Origin: CAXBDP01 sp963974465
GTDB taxonomy: Bacteria; Bacteroidota; Bacteroidia; Cytophagales; Cyclobacteriaceae
Reading direction: 5' to 3' (one strand)
Assembly: GCA_049340005.1 (NCBI GenBank)
Contig: JBMPIY010000003.1
DNA length: 64,000 nucleotides
Shown here: in pieces, positions 1 to 8,546 of the stretch
How the letters are laid out: each line of letters opens with the position of its first letter
Position numbering within the stretch: the first letter of the stretch is position 1
Position numbers and translations under genes: made by a program
Notes under the pieces: generated by a model
What the model was told of the DNA's origin: nothing
Database searches by the model: none
Seen by the model: the letters and a program-made list of their open reading frames with translations, nothing else

Positions 1-123
1 ACTTTTTATCAGATTGCCCGCTTGAGTTAACACAGCATTTTGACCAATTGCATTTTGGGTGAATAGAAAACTTATGAGCAAAAAACTTGTTAGATATACT
101 AAACTTCTATTGTGTAAATGCAT
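1..123 (-). CDS. N-terminus of an exported protein (partial)
   Basis: An open frame reads leftward from an ATG at 121-123 off the edge of the window, giving 41 codons with no stop. The first residues contain a short polar/basic start (MHLHNRS), a hydrophobic stretch of about 18 residues and an Ala-Ile-Gly-Gln segment that would serve as a signal peptidase I site. This is therefore the signal peptide of a secreted or outer-membrane protein. It is divergent from gpmI. The mature domain is not in the window, so function cannot be assigned. Confidence 0.55.
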   Translation of the reverse strand, partial: MHLHNRSLVYLTSFLLISFLFTQNAIGQNAVLTQAGNLIKS

Positions 124-229
124 AATTATGAGGTTTTTAAAATAATCATTTGTCTAAAACTGTGCCATTTGCAAAAAATGTCCTTAGAATCGAAAAACGA
201 GCTATAAGTCAAATTTAATAAACGAGCTG

Positions 230-237
230 TATCTTTG
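230..237 (+). promoter_or_regulatory. Bacteroidota -7 box for gpmI
   Basis: TATCTTTG matches the Bacteroidota -7 consensus TAnnTTTG and ends only 4 bases before the gpmI ATG. Transcription would begin at or next to the start codon, giving a nearly leaderless mRNA. No TTG is present about 20 bases upstream, so only half of the promoter is visible. Confidence 0.5.
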
Positions 238-241
238 AAAC

Positions 242-1771
242 ATGAATAGGAAAGTATTACTTATGATTCTCGATGGCTGGGGAATAGCCAGCAATAAAAG
301 TGTCTCCGCAATAGATGCAGCCAATACTCCATTTATAGATGGTCTATATGAAAAATACCCCAATAGCAAATTACAAGCTTCGGGATTATTCGTGGGCTTG
401 CCAGATGGACAAATGGGAAATTCTGAGGTAGGTCACATGAATATTGGTGCTGGTCGCATAGTATATCAGGATCTGGTAAAAATAAATAAGTCTATTCAAG
501 AAGGTGAAATTAGAAGTAATGCTGTACTGATAGATGCATTACATGAAGCGAAAAAACCTGGAAGAGCTTTACATCTGATGGGATTACTTTCCGATGGAGG
601 CGTTCATTCGCATATAGACCATTTGATAGGGCTATGTAAAATTGCCGTTGAAAATCATATTGATCAAATTTTTATACATGCATTCACTGATGGGCGAGAT
701 ACTGACCCAAAAGGCGGCTTACACTATATTCAAGAACTTGAACAAGCCATTGAAGGGACTCAGGTAAAAATTGCCTCGGTAGTAGGGCGCTACTATGCCA
801 TGGATAGAGACAAGCGCTGGGAAAGAGTGAAAATTGCATTCGATGCATTGTGCTTGTCCAATCCGCCCAAAGAAGAAGCTGTACTCAATTTGCAGCAAGC
901 CATACAAGAGCAATATAATAAAGGAGTAACTGATGAATTTTTACCTGCTTTAATTCCTGTAGATATTAAAGGAAATCGAGTGGGTAATATAAGAGAGAAT
1001 GATGTAGTGATATGCTTCAATTTCCGAACTGATAGAGGTAGGGAAATAACTGAAGTGCTCACGCAGAAAGATTTTCCAGAATTTGGAATGAAAACCCTCC
1101 CGCTACATTATGTTACCCTCACCCAGTACGATCATAGTTTTCGAAATGTCCATTCAATTTTCACTAAAGACGATCTGAAAAATACCTTGGGAGAAGTAGT
1201 AAGCAAAGCAGGAAGAAATCAAATTAGGATAGCAGAGACAGAAAAATATCCGCATGTGACCTTTTTCTTTTCTGGAGGTCGAGAAGTGCCTTTTGAAGGA
1301 GAAGAAAGAATAATGTGTCCTTCCCCAAAAGTAGCCACTTACGATCTGAAACCCGAAATGAGTGCAATGGATATTCGAGATGCAATCATTCCGAAATTGG
1401 AGCGGGAGGAAACAGATTTTATTTGCTTAAACTTTGCAAATCCAGATATGGTAGGGCATACAGGTGTATTTGAAGCTGCGGTAAAAGCTTGTGAGGTAGT
1501 GGACGCTTGCGCACAATCTGTGGTCGAAACTGCATTGGAACATAATTACTCAATCGTCATTATTGCAGACCATGGCAATTCTGACATGATGATAAACCCT
1601 GATGGCTCTCCAAATACAGCCCATACCACCAACCCCGTTCCATGCATTTTGCTTGATCGTGAATTCAATGGTAAATTGAATGATGGTAAATTGGGAGATT
1701 TGGCGCCAACTATACTTACCTTGATGGGTATTGAAATTCCCAATGAAATGACAGGAACCTGCTTGATATGA
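242..1771 (+). CDS. gpmI: 2,3-bisphosphoglycerate-independent phosphoglycerate mutase
   Basis: Interconverts 3- and 2-phosphoglycerate in glycolysis and gluconeogenesis, in the cytoplasm, using a phosphoserine intermediate and two metal ions. The 509 residues match the usual family length (about 510). Visible landmarks are the metal-binding start LDGWG (residues 10-14), the nucleophile region GNSEVGH with Ser61, DGRDTDP in the middle domain, NPDMVGHTG, and the late metal site ADHGNSD. The stop overlaps the next gene's start as ATGA, so the two are probably co-transcribed. It holds two GCGGGAGG-type octamers, at 1096 and 1402. Confidence 0.97.
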   Translation: MNRKVLLMILDGWGIASNKSVSAIDAANTPFIDGLYEKYPNSKLQASGLFVGLPDGQMGNSEVGHMNIGAGRIVYQDLVKINKSIQEGEIRSNAVLIDALHEAKKPGRALHLMGLLSDGGVHSHIDHLIGLCKIAVENHIDQIFIHAFTDGRDTDPKGGLHYIQELEQAIEGTQVKIASVVGRYYAMDRDKRWERVKIAFDALCLSNPPKEEAVLNLQQAIQEQYNKGVTDEFLPALIPVDIKGNRVGNIRENDVVICFNFRTDRGREITEVLTQKDFPEFGMKTLPLHYVTLTQYDHSFRNVHSIFTKDDLKNTLGEVVSKAGRNQIRIAETEKYPHVTFFFSGGREVPFEGEERIMCPSPKVATYDLKPEMSAMDIRDAIIPKLEREETDFICLNFANPDMVGHTGVFEAAVKACEVVDACAQSVVETALEHNYSIVIIADHGNSDMMINPDGSPNTAHTTNPVPCILLDREFNGKLNDGKLGDLAPTILTLMGIEIPNEMTGTCLI

Positions 1772-2355
1772 TAAAATCCTTCTCTCTTATATTATTGTTT
1801 ACTTTGGCGTTTCTGGCTTGCCAATCGCCTGATCCAAAAATCTCTTCTGCGGAAAAGGATTATCCAGATGTGCCAAACGCTATCCGAATAGCTATCCAAA
1901 ACAACTTGGAAGAGCGAATGAAATTGGTGAAAAAAGTAAACACCAATGGAAGTATTGAAGAACAAATCATCCAAGCTGACAGTGCGACGTTCTATGAGGA
2001 AATGAGTCTTTTACTTCAGTATGATTTGAATAAACCTGCTTATCGTGGAGTTTTTAATATAGAAAAACACAATGATAGGGAAGGAAATAAAATAGTTGCC
2101 CTCACAGCAAAAGAATCAGAATCACCAAATATTATAAGTGCAGAGTTTACCTCCCGCAATAAGCAGCTCTTGCATGCCAAATGGATTGTCAAGGATCAAA
2201 ACTATGTATATCATTCTGAGAGAGTGTTTGACATTTCCTTTGCTGAACTTAACAGCAAAATCATACTTGATAACTTTCAAATAGCTATTGGTCAAAAAAT
2301 AATTGCGCAGGATAGTGTTTGGTACACAGTGGACTCCAAATTCTCAAAAGACTAG
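1768..2355 (+). CDS. Putative lipoprotein of unknown function
   Basis: 195 residues beginning with a type II signal peptide: a hydrophobic segment ending in the lipobox FLAC, with Cys18 the predicted lipidated residue followed by Gln-Ser. The mature part is hydrophilic with alternating beta-type segments and no motif I recognise. Its ATG overlaps the gpmI stop (ATGA), so translation is probably coupled and transcription shared. It ends 1 base before the convergent stress-protein gene. The coding sequence is real by its frame and lipobox, but its role is unknown. Confidence 0.8.
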   Translation: MIKSFSLILLFTLAFLACQSPDPKISSAEKDYPDVPNAIRIAIQNNLEERMKLVKKVNTNGSIEEQIIQADSATFYEEMSLLLQYDLNKPAYRGVFNIEKHNDREGNKIVALTAKESESPNIISAEFTSRNKQLLHAKWIVKDQNYVYHSERVFDISFAELNSKIILDNFQIAIGQKIIAQDSVWYTVDSKFSKD

Positions 2356-2356
2356 C

Positions 2357-3274
2357 TTATATCTTAAAAAAAGCTTCCAAAAAGCTCATATTCTCACCTT
2401 CGCCTTTTAGGATCATAATAGCACTGTTTGGTTGGAAAGTAAGCAACCTTTCGGCAACTGAACCAAGCAATACAGAAGCCGCACCAGATCTGCCTTTGGA
2501 GCCAAGAATTATCAAGTCAATGTTTTCTTCATTTGCCAACTCAGTAATTTTATCTGAAGGTCTTTTATCATCATCCAGAGTAAATATCTTATGTATTTTT
2601 ACTCCTGAATTACTGTACGGTTTTAACATTTTTTCCATGTCCTTTTCGGCATGTCCTCGCATTATTTCAGAGAATTCTTCATAGGATTTTCCAGTTTTGT
2701 AGAAACCCTTTGGCACTATGAATACATTTTGGCAAAATAGTTCTGCTTTGGCCCTATCTGCTAAGTAAACTGCCTCTTTCACTGCCATCTCTGAGTGCTT
2801 AGAAAAATCTACCGCTACTTGAATTTTAGAAATCGATAGTCTACAATCTTCTGGCACAAATAACACAGAGAATTGAGATTTGTGGGTAAGCTGTCTAGCT
2901 GCATGTCCAGTACCTCTCAATGAATTTTTTCGACCTACAATCGTAAGATTGATGTTCTTTAGCTTACCAAGTTTTAGCAGTTCATCAGCCTTAGTTCCTT
3001 CCCTCACTAAAATTTGGCTATTAACTTCTTTCAAATTGAAATCAGACTTGGCAATCAGCTCTTCCATCTCCTTTTTGATGACTTCATCCACTGGCACATT
3101 CAAATCAGGATAGCGCGTTCTCACCTCATCAGAAACCTCGAGATTTTCAGCAATATTCACAAAATACATTGCTTCCACAGGAATTAGCTTAGTTAATAGG
3201 CTAGCATATTTGATAAGCACCTTATCCATTTTAGAAAAATCAAGTGCTATTAATATTCGTTTATTCTGACTCAT
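2357..3274 (-). CDS. Tandem universal stress protein (UspA-type, two domains)
   Basis: About 305 residues forming two UspA folds, roughly 1-140 and 150-300. Each begins with a beta-strand/helix of the type ILIALDFS or IQVAVDFS. The second domain carries the ATP-binding loop pattern GSKGRSGAASVLLGS (G-2x-G-9x-GS). In the first domain this loop is divergent (GRKNSLRGTG), so it may not bind nucleotide. The frame is open to a TTG at 3307, but the ATG at 3274 places the first strand directly at the N-terminus as usual for the family, so I prefer it. Likely a cytoplasmic stress or energy-status protein. Confidence 0.9.
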   Translation of the reverse strand: MSQNKRILIALDFSKMDKVLIKYASLLTKLIPVEAMYFVNIAENLEVSDEVRTRYPDLNVPVDEVIKKEMEELIAKSDFNLKEVNSQILVREGTKADELLKLGKLKNINLTIVGRKNSLRGTGHAARQLTHKSQFSVLFVPEDCRLSISKIQVAVDFSKHSEMAVKEAVYLADRAKAELFCQNVFIVPKGFYKTGKSYEEFSEIMRGHAEKDMEKMLKPYSNSGVKIHKIFTLDDDKRPSDKITELANEENIDLIILGSKGRSGAASVLLGSVAERLLTFQPNSAIMILKGEGENMSFLEAFFKI

Positions 3275-3382
3275 GAGTTTGATTATTGAGCTAACAATTT
3301 TCTTCAAGTTAAGGAGAATTCCAAGTTCAATAAATGAATTTGGCGATTAAATACCTTAAATGGCAAAAGGATTATGTAATAA

Positions 3383-3414
3383 TTGTGAATGAATGAGTAT
3401 TGTAGGTAAATTTG
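3383..3414 (+). promoter_or_regulatory. Promoter TTG-N21-TAAATTTG
   Basis: TTG at 3383-3385 is separated by 21 bases from TAAATTTG at 3407-3414, matching the Bacteroidota sigma factor consensus. Transcription would start near 3420. This places the possible TTG start codon at 3412 inside the promoter, and so supports the ATG at 3439 for the next gene. Confidence 0.65.
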
Positions 3415-3438
3415 CCTGAGCTAAGGAATTCTCAATTC

Positions 3439-3777
3439 ATGGAAAACACAAAGGAAAACGGCGGGAGGGATTCCATTCTAACAAAGCTCCAAAGCAAATG
3501 GAAGTTGAAAAGCATTTTTCAAGTGGTGCTCGTGCTAATTGTATTTGCACTGACTGGACTAACTACTGTGACTGTGAAAGTATGGATTTACAATTTCTTT
3601 AATTTAAGTGATAATATGAGTTTAATTGGCCGAATTGGTTTTTTTATTCTCATCACTTTACCCACTTACCAAACTCTATTGCTATTGTACGGGTTTGTTT
3701 TTGGTCAATTCTCATTTTTCTGGCAAAAGGAAAAGTTGATGTTGGCTCAAATTAAATCTGCCTTTTCAAAAAATTAA
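3439..3777 (+). CDS. Small membrane protein (DUF6787-like)
   Basis: 112 residues with a charged N-terminus, two predicted membrane helices (about 25-47 and 62-84) and a basic Trp-Gln-Lys-containing tail. The layout resembles the small Bacteroidota family named DUF6787, but I assign that from memory with limited certainty. The start at 3439 was chosen because a clear promoter ends at 3414. It lies 9 bases upstream of an ABC exporter gene and is probably in the same operon, so an accessory role at the membrane is possible but unproven. Confidence 0.7.
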   Translation: MENTKENGGRDSILTKLQSKWKLKSIFQVVLVLIVFALTGLTTVTVKVWIYNFFNLSDNMSLIGRIGFFILITLPTYQTLLLLYGFVFGQFSFFWQKEKLMLAQIKSAFSKN

Positions 3778-3786
3778 GTAGCCTCA

Positions 3787-5586
3787 ATGGCAAAAAAATC
3801 AAATAAGCTGTCCGATTCTGAAAAGCGCCCTGTAAATAAAGCTGCTTTAGGTAAATTAAGTAGGATATTCAATTACATGAAACCCTACATGGGTAAATTT
3901 GTCCTTGGGCTAGTTTTTCTACTTCTATCAAGTCTTACCTTACTAGCATTTCCAGAATTGGCAGGCAGGCTGGTGGATGCGGCTTCGGGTAATTCGGATT
4001 GGTACATAAATGATGTCAATCAAATTGCCCTTTTGTTATTGGGAGTTTTATTGGTGCAGAGTTTCTTTTCCTTTTTTCGAGTGTATTTGTTCGCCAGAGT
4101 GAGCGAAAGATCTATGGCCGATATAAGACTCGATTTGTACTCTCGTCTACTTTCCCTCCCACTTGGTTTTTATGATAAACGCAGGACTGGTGAACTATTT
4201 AGTAGAATTACTTCTGATGTTTCTCAACTTCAGGATACTTTTTCTATCACCTTAGCCGAGTTCCTCAGACAAATATTAACTCTCCTTGTTGGTGTATTTA
4301 TTATTTTTTACACAACCCCTCAGCTTACTTTATTTATGTTGGCTACATTTCCAGTTATAGTAATTGTAGCATTCGTCTTCGGGAAGTTTATCCGATCTCT
4401 TTCTAAAAAGACGCAGGATGAATTGGCCGCAGCTAATGTGATTGTAGAGGAAACTTTAGTAAGCATACAAACGGTGAAGGCTTTCACAAGTGAGCTGTTT
4501 GAAACACGAAGGTACGATTCTGCATTGACCAAAGTGGTTAAAATCGCATTAAAAGCGGCAAACTATAGAGGAGCATTTATTTCATTTATCATTTTTGCGC
4601 TATTTGGTGGAATCGTTGGTGTGATGTGGTACGGGGCTTCATTAGTTTCGACTGGCGAGATAAGTGTGGGCAACCTATTGTCATTTATTCTATACACAAC
4701 CTTTATTGGTGGCTCAATAGCTGGATTGGGAGATTTGTATGGTCAAATCCAAAAAGCCATTGGCGCATCGGAAAGAGTAATTGAGATTTTGGATGAAGAA
4801 GGCGAGGAGCTTGAGAAATCAGGTATGGAGGAAATAATTCCTTTGGAGGGTCGCATTCAATTCAATAATGTCAGGTTTACATACCCGACCAGAATGGATA
4901 TAGAAGTACTTAAGGGCGTGGATTTGACGATTAACCAAGGGCAAAAAGTCGCCTTAGTTGGGCAAAGTGGAGCTGGCAAGTCAACCATAATGCAATTGTT
5001 GATGAAGTTTTATGTTCCCACATCAGGTGAAATTACTATAGATGGACATCAAATTAATGATTTACCAGTTTCTGCATACCGAAAAAACATTGGAATAGTG
5101 CCGCAGGAGGTATTGCTATTTGGAGGGAGCATCGGTGAAAATATTGCTTATGGAAAACCCGGTTCGAGTAAAGAGGAAATTGAAAAGGCAGCTGAAAAAG
5201 CATACGCTTTAGATTTTATCAATTCATTTCCTGAGGGCATGGACACCTTGGTAGGTGAGCGGGGGGTGAAATTGAGTGGGGGGCAGAGACAAAGAATTGC
5301 AATTGCCCGAGCTATTTTAAAAAATCCAAAAATATTAATCTTAGATGAAGCGACAAGTTCATTGGATGCAGAATCAGAATTTTTGGTTCAAAAGGCATTA
5401 GATGAATTGATGAAAAATAGAACAACCCTGATAATCGCCCATCGATTGGCAACTATCAGAAAAGTTGATAAAATCTATGTATTAGCCGATGGACAAGTAA
5501 TTGAGGCAGGAACTCATGAAGAATTATCAAGAAATGATGAAGGTACATATAGCAATCTAGTGAGACTACAATTGCAATTAGACTGA
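3787..5586 (+). CDS. ABC exporter, fused membrane and ATPase domains (MsbA-like)
   Basis: A 599-residue half-transporter that would work as a homodimer in the inner membrane, exporting lipid or a hydrophobic substrate. An N-terminal six-helix exporter domain (about 35-330) is followed by the ATPase domain. The latter shows Walker A GQSGAGKST (about 392), Q-loop VPQE, signature LSGGQRQR (about 495), Walker B ILILDEATSS (about 516) and the switch His in IAHR (about 551). All catalytic elements are intact. The substrate cannot be read from sequence; the overall layout is that of the MsbA/multidrug group. Confidence 0.93.
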   Translation: MAKKSNKLSDSEKRPVNKAALGKLSRIFNYMKPYMGKFVLGLVFLLLSSLTLLAFPELAGRLVDAASGNSDWYINDVNQIALLLLGVLLVQSFFSFFRVYLFARVSERSMADIRLDLYSRLLSLPLGFYDKRRTGELFSRITSDVSQLQDTFSITLAEFLRQILTLLVGVFIIFYTTPQLTLFMLATFPVIVIVAFVFGKFIRSLSKKTQDELAAANVIVEETLVSIQTVKAFTSELFETRRYDSALTKVVKIALKAANYRGAFISFIIFALFGGIVGVMWYGASLVSTGEISVGNLLSFILYTTFIGGSIAGLGDLYGQIQKAIGASERVIEILDEEGEELEKSGMEEIIPLEGRIQFNNVRFTYPTRMDIEVLKGVDLTINQGQKVALVGQSGAGKSTIMQLLMKFYVPTSGEITIDGHQINDLPVSAYRKNIGIVPQEVLLFGGSIGENIAYGKPGSSKEEIEKAAEKAYALDFINSFPEGMDTLVGERGVKLSGGQRQRIAIARAILKNPKILILDEATSSLDAESEFLVQKALDELMKNRTTLIIAHRLATIRKVDKIYVLADGQVIEAGTHEELSRNDEGTYSNLVRLQLQLD

Positions 5587-5641
5587 AAATGCGTACCTTC
5601 AATACAGTATTTATATAGAAAATAAAATCAACTTAAACCCA

Positions 5642-5671
5642 TTGAAGGAATTTTACTTCTTATTAAATTTG
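5642..5671 (+). promoter_or_regulatory. Promoter TTG-N19-TAAATTTG for the OmpA/PD40 gene
   Basis: TTG at 5642-5644, a 19-base spacer and TAAATTTG at 5664-5671 match the Bacteroidota promoter. The start site would be near 5677, leaving an A/T-rich 5' leader of about 70 bases before the ATG at 5750. Confidence 0.6.
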
Positions 5672-5749
5672 TCCAAAAGGTTTGTTTAAGTTGCATTTTG
5701 ATTTAATTTTAACCTTTTAATACGTAACATCACAAATCACCATATTACT

Positions 5750-7696
5750 ATGAGAAAAATTGCTACCACTTTTTTGGTTTTGATGGGTTTCTTGCAGGCC
5801 TATTCGCAAAACGTGCAATGGGCCAGCACCGTAATGGAAGCATCTTCTGAAAGGTCACTCGATTTTCAGAAAGATTATGCTCTAGGCAGACCCGGAATGA
5901 TCCCTGACGGCAACACAGAACCAGTTTTCTGGAGCCCCGCAGGTGACAATAGCAAAGAATTTATTAAAGTTGGATTTGAAACTCCATTAGTTGTAAAACA
6001 AGTAATCATCAGCGAAACCATGAACGGCGGTTCTATTTCTGAGATTTACGGTTACGATGCTAATGGTAGAGAATACCCTTTAAGAAAGTATAATGCAATG
6101 TCACAAAATGGAAAGAAAATGACTGCGGCAACTATGCCAAGCGGTAGTTCTTTCGAAGTTTCTGCCATCAAGGTTGTTCTTGACGGCTCGAAAGTATCAG
6201 GCCAAAAAGGCATTGATGGCATTGGTATTACAAACTCTGCTAAAATAAGCTTTGCTCCAACTATGTTAGGTGACGGCGTAAATACTACAGATTACCACGA
6301 AATCAACCCAATCCTTACTCCTGACGGAAACAGACTTTACTTCAGTAGAAGAAACCACCCAGAAAACATTGGTGGTGTTACTGACCGTGTGGACATTTGG
6401 TATGCAGATCGTCAAGGTGATGACTGGGGACAAGCTGTTAACATTGGTGAACCAATGAACAACCCTGGCTTTAACTTTATCGCAGACGTAACTGTAGATG
6501 GCGAAGAAGTAATTCTTGGTAACGTTTATGGCAAAAAAGGTAACATGAAGTTTGGTGTTTCTCAAGGCGTGAAGTCTGAAGACGGAACTTATGGAGAACC
6601 TACAAAACTTGATATCATCAATTTCCATAACTATGATGAAGAATTTAACTTCACCATTAGCAAGAACAAGGAAACGATGATTATTTCATCTGACATGGAC
6701 GAAACATTTGGAGGAAGAGATCTATACGTTTCGTTCTTGAAAGACAGAGAAAAAGGTACTTGGACTTATCCGATGAATTTAGATAGTGTTATTAACACTG
6801 AAGGTGATGAGGTAACTCCATATTTAGCTCAAGATAACGTTACTCTATATTTCACTTCTAATGGCCATGAAGGTTACGGAAATGGTGACGTTTACAAAAC
6901 TACTAGACTTGATGATACTTGGACGAACTGGTCAGAACCAGAAAACTTAGGTCCATTTGTAAACAACCACCAAGAAAATGCATACTACATTCACCCAGAG
7001 TGGTCTGAGTATGGGTTCCTTGCAATCGGTGAAGATGGAGTAAATGCAGATATTTACACATTGAGACCAGAAGTTGCTGAAGATATTGCAATGGTTGAGG
7101 TTAAAGGTCGTGTATTGTCAAACTGTGATGCTAGCAAACCGCTTGGTGCGACTGTAACACTAACTGCAAATGGCAAAACTTACACTGCTCAGTCAGACGC
7201 TAACACTGGTGCTTATTCAGTATTAGTTGAGTCAGGTCATAACTATACTATCTCAACAAATGCTGAAGGTCATAAAGCATTCTCTGAAAGCTTAAATATT
7301 GAAGCTTCTGAAGTATTCAAAGAGATTAACAAAGATCTTTGCCCAGAACCTGAAATCATTATACTAAGCACTACTAAGATCCTATTCGACTTCGATAGAT
7401 CTACTTTACGTCCTGAATCAAAAGAAGAACTTGACAGAACTTATGAGTACCTACAAGAAGCTAATGTATCTTACATAATCCTTGCTGGACATACTGATAG
7501 CACTGGTCCTGAAGTTTACAACATGGGCTTATCTGAAAGAAGAGCTAAAGCTGTTGTGGATTACTTAATTAGCAAAGGATTCTCTGCTGATAAGATCAGA
7601 CCAGAATGGTATGGCGAAACTAAGCCAGTTGATACTAACGATACAAGAGAAGGTCGTCAGAACAACCGTAGAACTGAGATTACTATCTACAGATAA
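5750..7696 (+). CDS. OmpA-family envelope protein with PD40 propeller
   Basis: 648 residues with a signal peptide ending near AYSQ. An N-terminal module (about 20-160) is followed by WD40-like/PD40 beta-propeller repeats (about 185-440, including DGNRLYFSRR and DNVTLYFTSNG), a carboxypeptidase-regulatory-like beta domain (about 450-530) and a C-terminal OmpA peptidoglycan-binding domain (about 540-648, with FDFDRSTLRPES, LAGHTDSTG and NNRRTEI). In this phylum such proteins anchor the outer membrane to peptidoglycan and are often linked to gliding or type IX secretion, though no such partner gene is nearby. The gene lacks the GCGGGAGG octamer and uses a restricted codon set, consistent with high expression. 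Confidence 0.92.
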   Translation: MRKIATTFLVLMGFLQAYSQNVQWASTVMEASSERSLDFQKDYALGRPGMIPDGNTEPVFWSPAGDNSKEFIKVGFETPLVVKQVIISETMNGGSISEIYGYDANGREYPLRKYNAMSQNGKKMTAATMPSGSSFEVSAIKVVLDGSKVSGQKGIDGIGITNSAKISFAPTMLGDGVNTTDYHEINPILTPDGNRLYFSRRNHPENIGGVTDRVDIWYADRQGDDWGQAVNIGEPMNNPGFNFIADVTVDGEEVILGNVYGKKGNMKFGVSQGVKSEDGTYGEPTKLDIINFHNYDEEFNFTISKNKETMIISSDMDETFGGRDLYVSFLKDREKGTWTYPMNLDSVINTEGDEVTPYLAQDNVTLYFTSNGHEGYGNGDVYKTTRLDDTWTNWSEPENLGPFVNNHQENAYYIHPEWSEYGFLAIGEDGVNADIYTLRPEVAEDIAMVEVKGRVLSNCDASKPLGATVTLTANGKTYTAQSDANTGAYSVLVESGHNYTISTNAEGHKAFSESLNIEASEVFKEINKDLCPEPEIIILSTTKILFDFDRSTLRPESKEELDRTYEYLQEANVSYIILAGHTDSTGPEVYNMGLSERRAKAVVDYLISKGFSADKIRPEWYGETKPVDTNDTREGRQNNRRTEITIYR

Positions 7697-7721
7697 TAAA
7701 GTAGAACTAAATATCATAATT

Positions 7722-7749
7722 AAAAAAGGAGGCTTCGGTCTCCTTTTTT
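7722..7749 (+). terminator. Intrinsic terminator after the OmpA/PD40 gene
   Basis: A 10-bp perfect stem AAAAAAGGAG/CTCCTTTTTT closes an 8-base loop containing TTCG and ends in a T run. It lies 26 bases after the OmpA-type gene's stop. Confidence 0.9.
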
Positions 7750-7773
7750 ATTTTTAGGTGAATGAAAATATTC

Positions 7774-7781
7774 TAAATTTG
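7774..7781 (+). promoter_or_regulatory. -7 box for the Fur-family gene
   Basis: TAAATTTG matches the Bacteroidota -7 consensus, but no TTG lies at the right distance upstream. Transcription would begin near 7787, which excludes the GTG at 7758 as a start codon for the downstream regulator. Confidence 0.45.
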
Positions 7782-7802
7782 GTTAGTCATCTGAATTATA
7801 TA

Positions 7803-8237
7803 ATGCCCATTTACATGTCAAATCTAGCAGCAGAAGGATTATTGAAGAGTTTTAAATTAAGATTGACGCCTTGTAGACAAGAAGTGATATCCCTTTTTAT
7901 CAATGTAGATTATGCATTGTCCAATTCTACTTTAGAAGATAAAGTTGGTAAAGATTATGACAGGGTAACTATTTATAGAACGCTCAGAACTTTTCTAGAC
8001 AAAGGCATCATACATAAAGTCTTGGATGATGAAGGCACTCCAAAATACGCTCTTTGTAGGGAAGCTTGCGATACACATGATCATAATCATGATCACGTCC
8101 ATTTCAAGTGCTTGGAATGTGGCGAAACTAATTGTATTGAGTCAGTTGTAATTCCAAAGTTAAATCTTCCAGAAGGATACCAATACAATGAGGCTAATGT
8201 ATTGTTACAAGGTATTTGTAAGGACTGTAATTCATAG
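7803..8237 (+). CDS. Fur-family metal-responsive repressor
   Basis: About 144 residues from ATG 7803, or 140 from ATG 7815. The frame is open to a GTG at 7758, but the -7 box at 7774 makes that start unlikely. The protein has an N-terminal winged helix (LRLTPCRQEVI, DRVTIYRTLRTFLDKGI) and a C-terminal dimerisation/metal domain. That domain holds a His-rich loop with six His residues (about 95-105) and two CxxC pairs (CLEC and CKDC) for structural zinc. It would repress metal-uptake or peroxide genes. Whether it senses Fe, Zn or peroxide cannot be decided from sequence. It is convergent with a small membrane-protein gene. Confidence 0.9.
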   Translation: MPIYMSNLAAEGLLKSFKLRLTPCRQEVISLFINVDYALSNSTLEDKVGKDYDRVTIYRTLRTFLDKGIIHKVLDDEGTPKYALCREACDTHDHNHDHVHFKCLECGETNCIESVVIPKLNLPEGYQYNEANVLLQGICKDCNS

Positions 8238-8240
8238 AGA

Positions 8241-8471
8241 TCAAAAGAGAATTTCCTCAGGTTCTTCAAGTTTTGTAGCTGGGCTGCCTGGCCAAACCAC
8301 CCCTGGCGGGAGGTCAATTTTTGGCCTATTTGGTAATTTTATGCCCCCATCTCCATCATCTGATCTACCATTCCCATTTGAGCCTCTTTTACGCATAAGC
8401 AAAAACATAAAGTACACCAGAATAAGGTAAACTACTCCACACAAAACCATATCGACAAAATACAGTGCCAT
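8241..8471 (-). CDS. Small single-pass membrane protein
   Basis: 76 residues from the ATG at 8471; the frame is also open to a TTG at 8477. One strongly hydrophobic helix (about 5-28) is followed by a basic stop-transfer RKR and a Gly/Asp/Pro-rich soluble tail. I do not recognise the family. It carries one octamer copy at 8306, read as Leu-Pro-Pro. It sits between the convergent Fur gene (4-base gap) and the antiporter gene on the same strand. Confidence 0.6.
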   Translation of the reverse strand: MALYFVDMVLCGVVYLILVYFMFLLMRKRGSNGNGRSDDGDGGIKLPNRPKIDLPPGVVWPGSPATKLEEPEEILF

Positions 8472-8546
8472 ACTCAATTATCAATTTCCCAAAAGATATA
8501 AAATTTCACCTAGTTAGAAAACGGCCTTAACTGAATTGTGTTCGAG

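Noticed and set aside
2319..2684. Plus-strand frame of 121 residues across the gpmI-operon end
   Set aside because: It is antisense to the conserved stress-protein gene and has shadow-frame composition.
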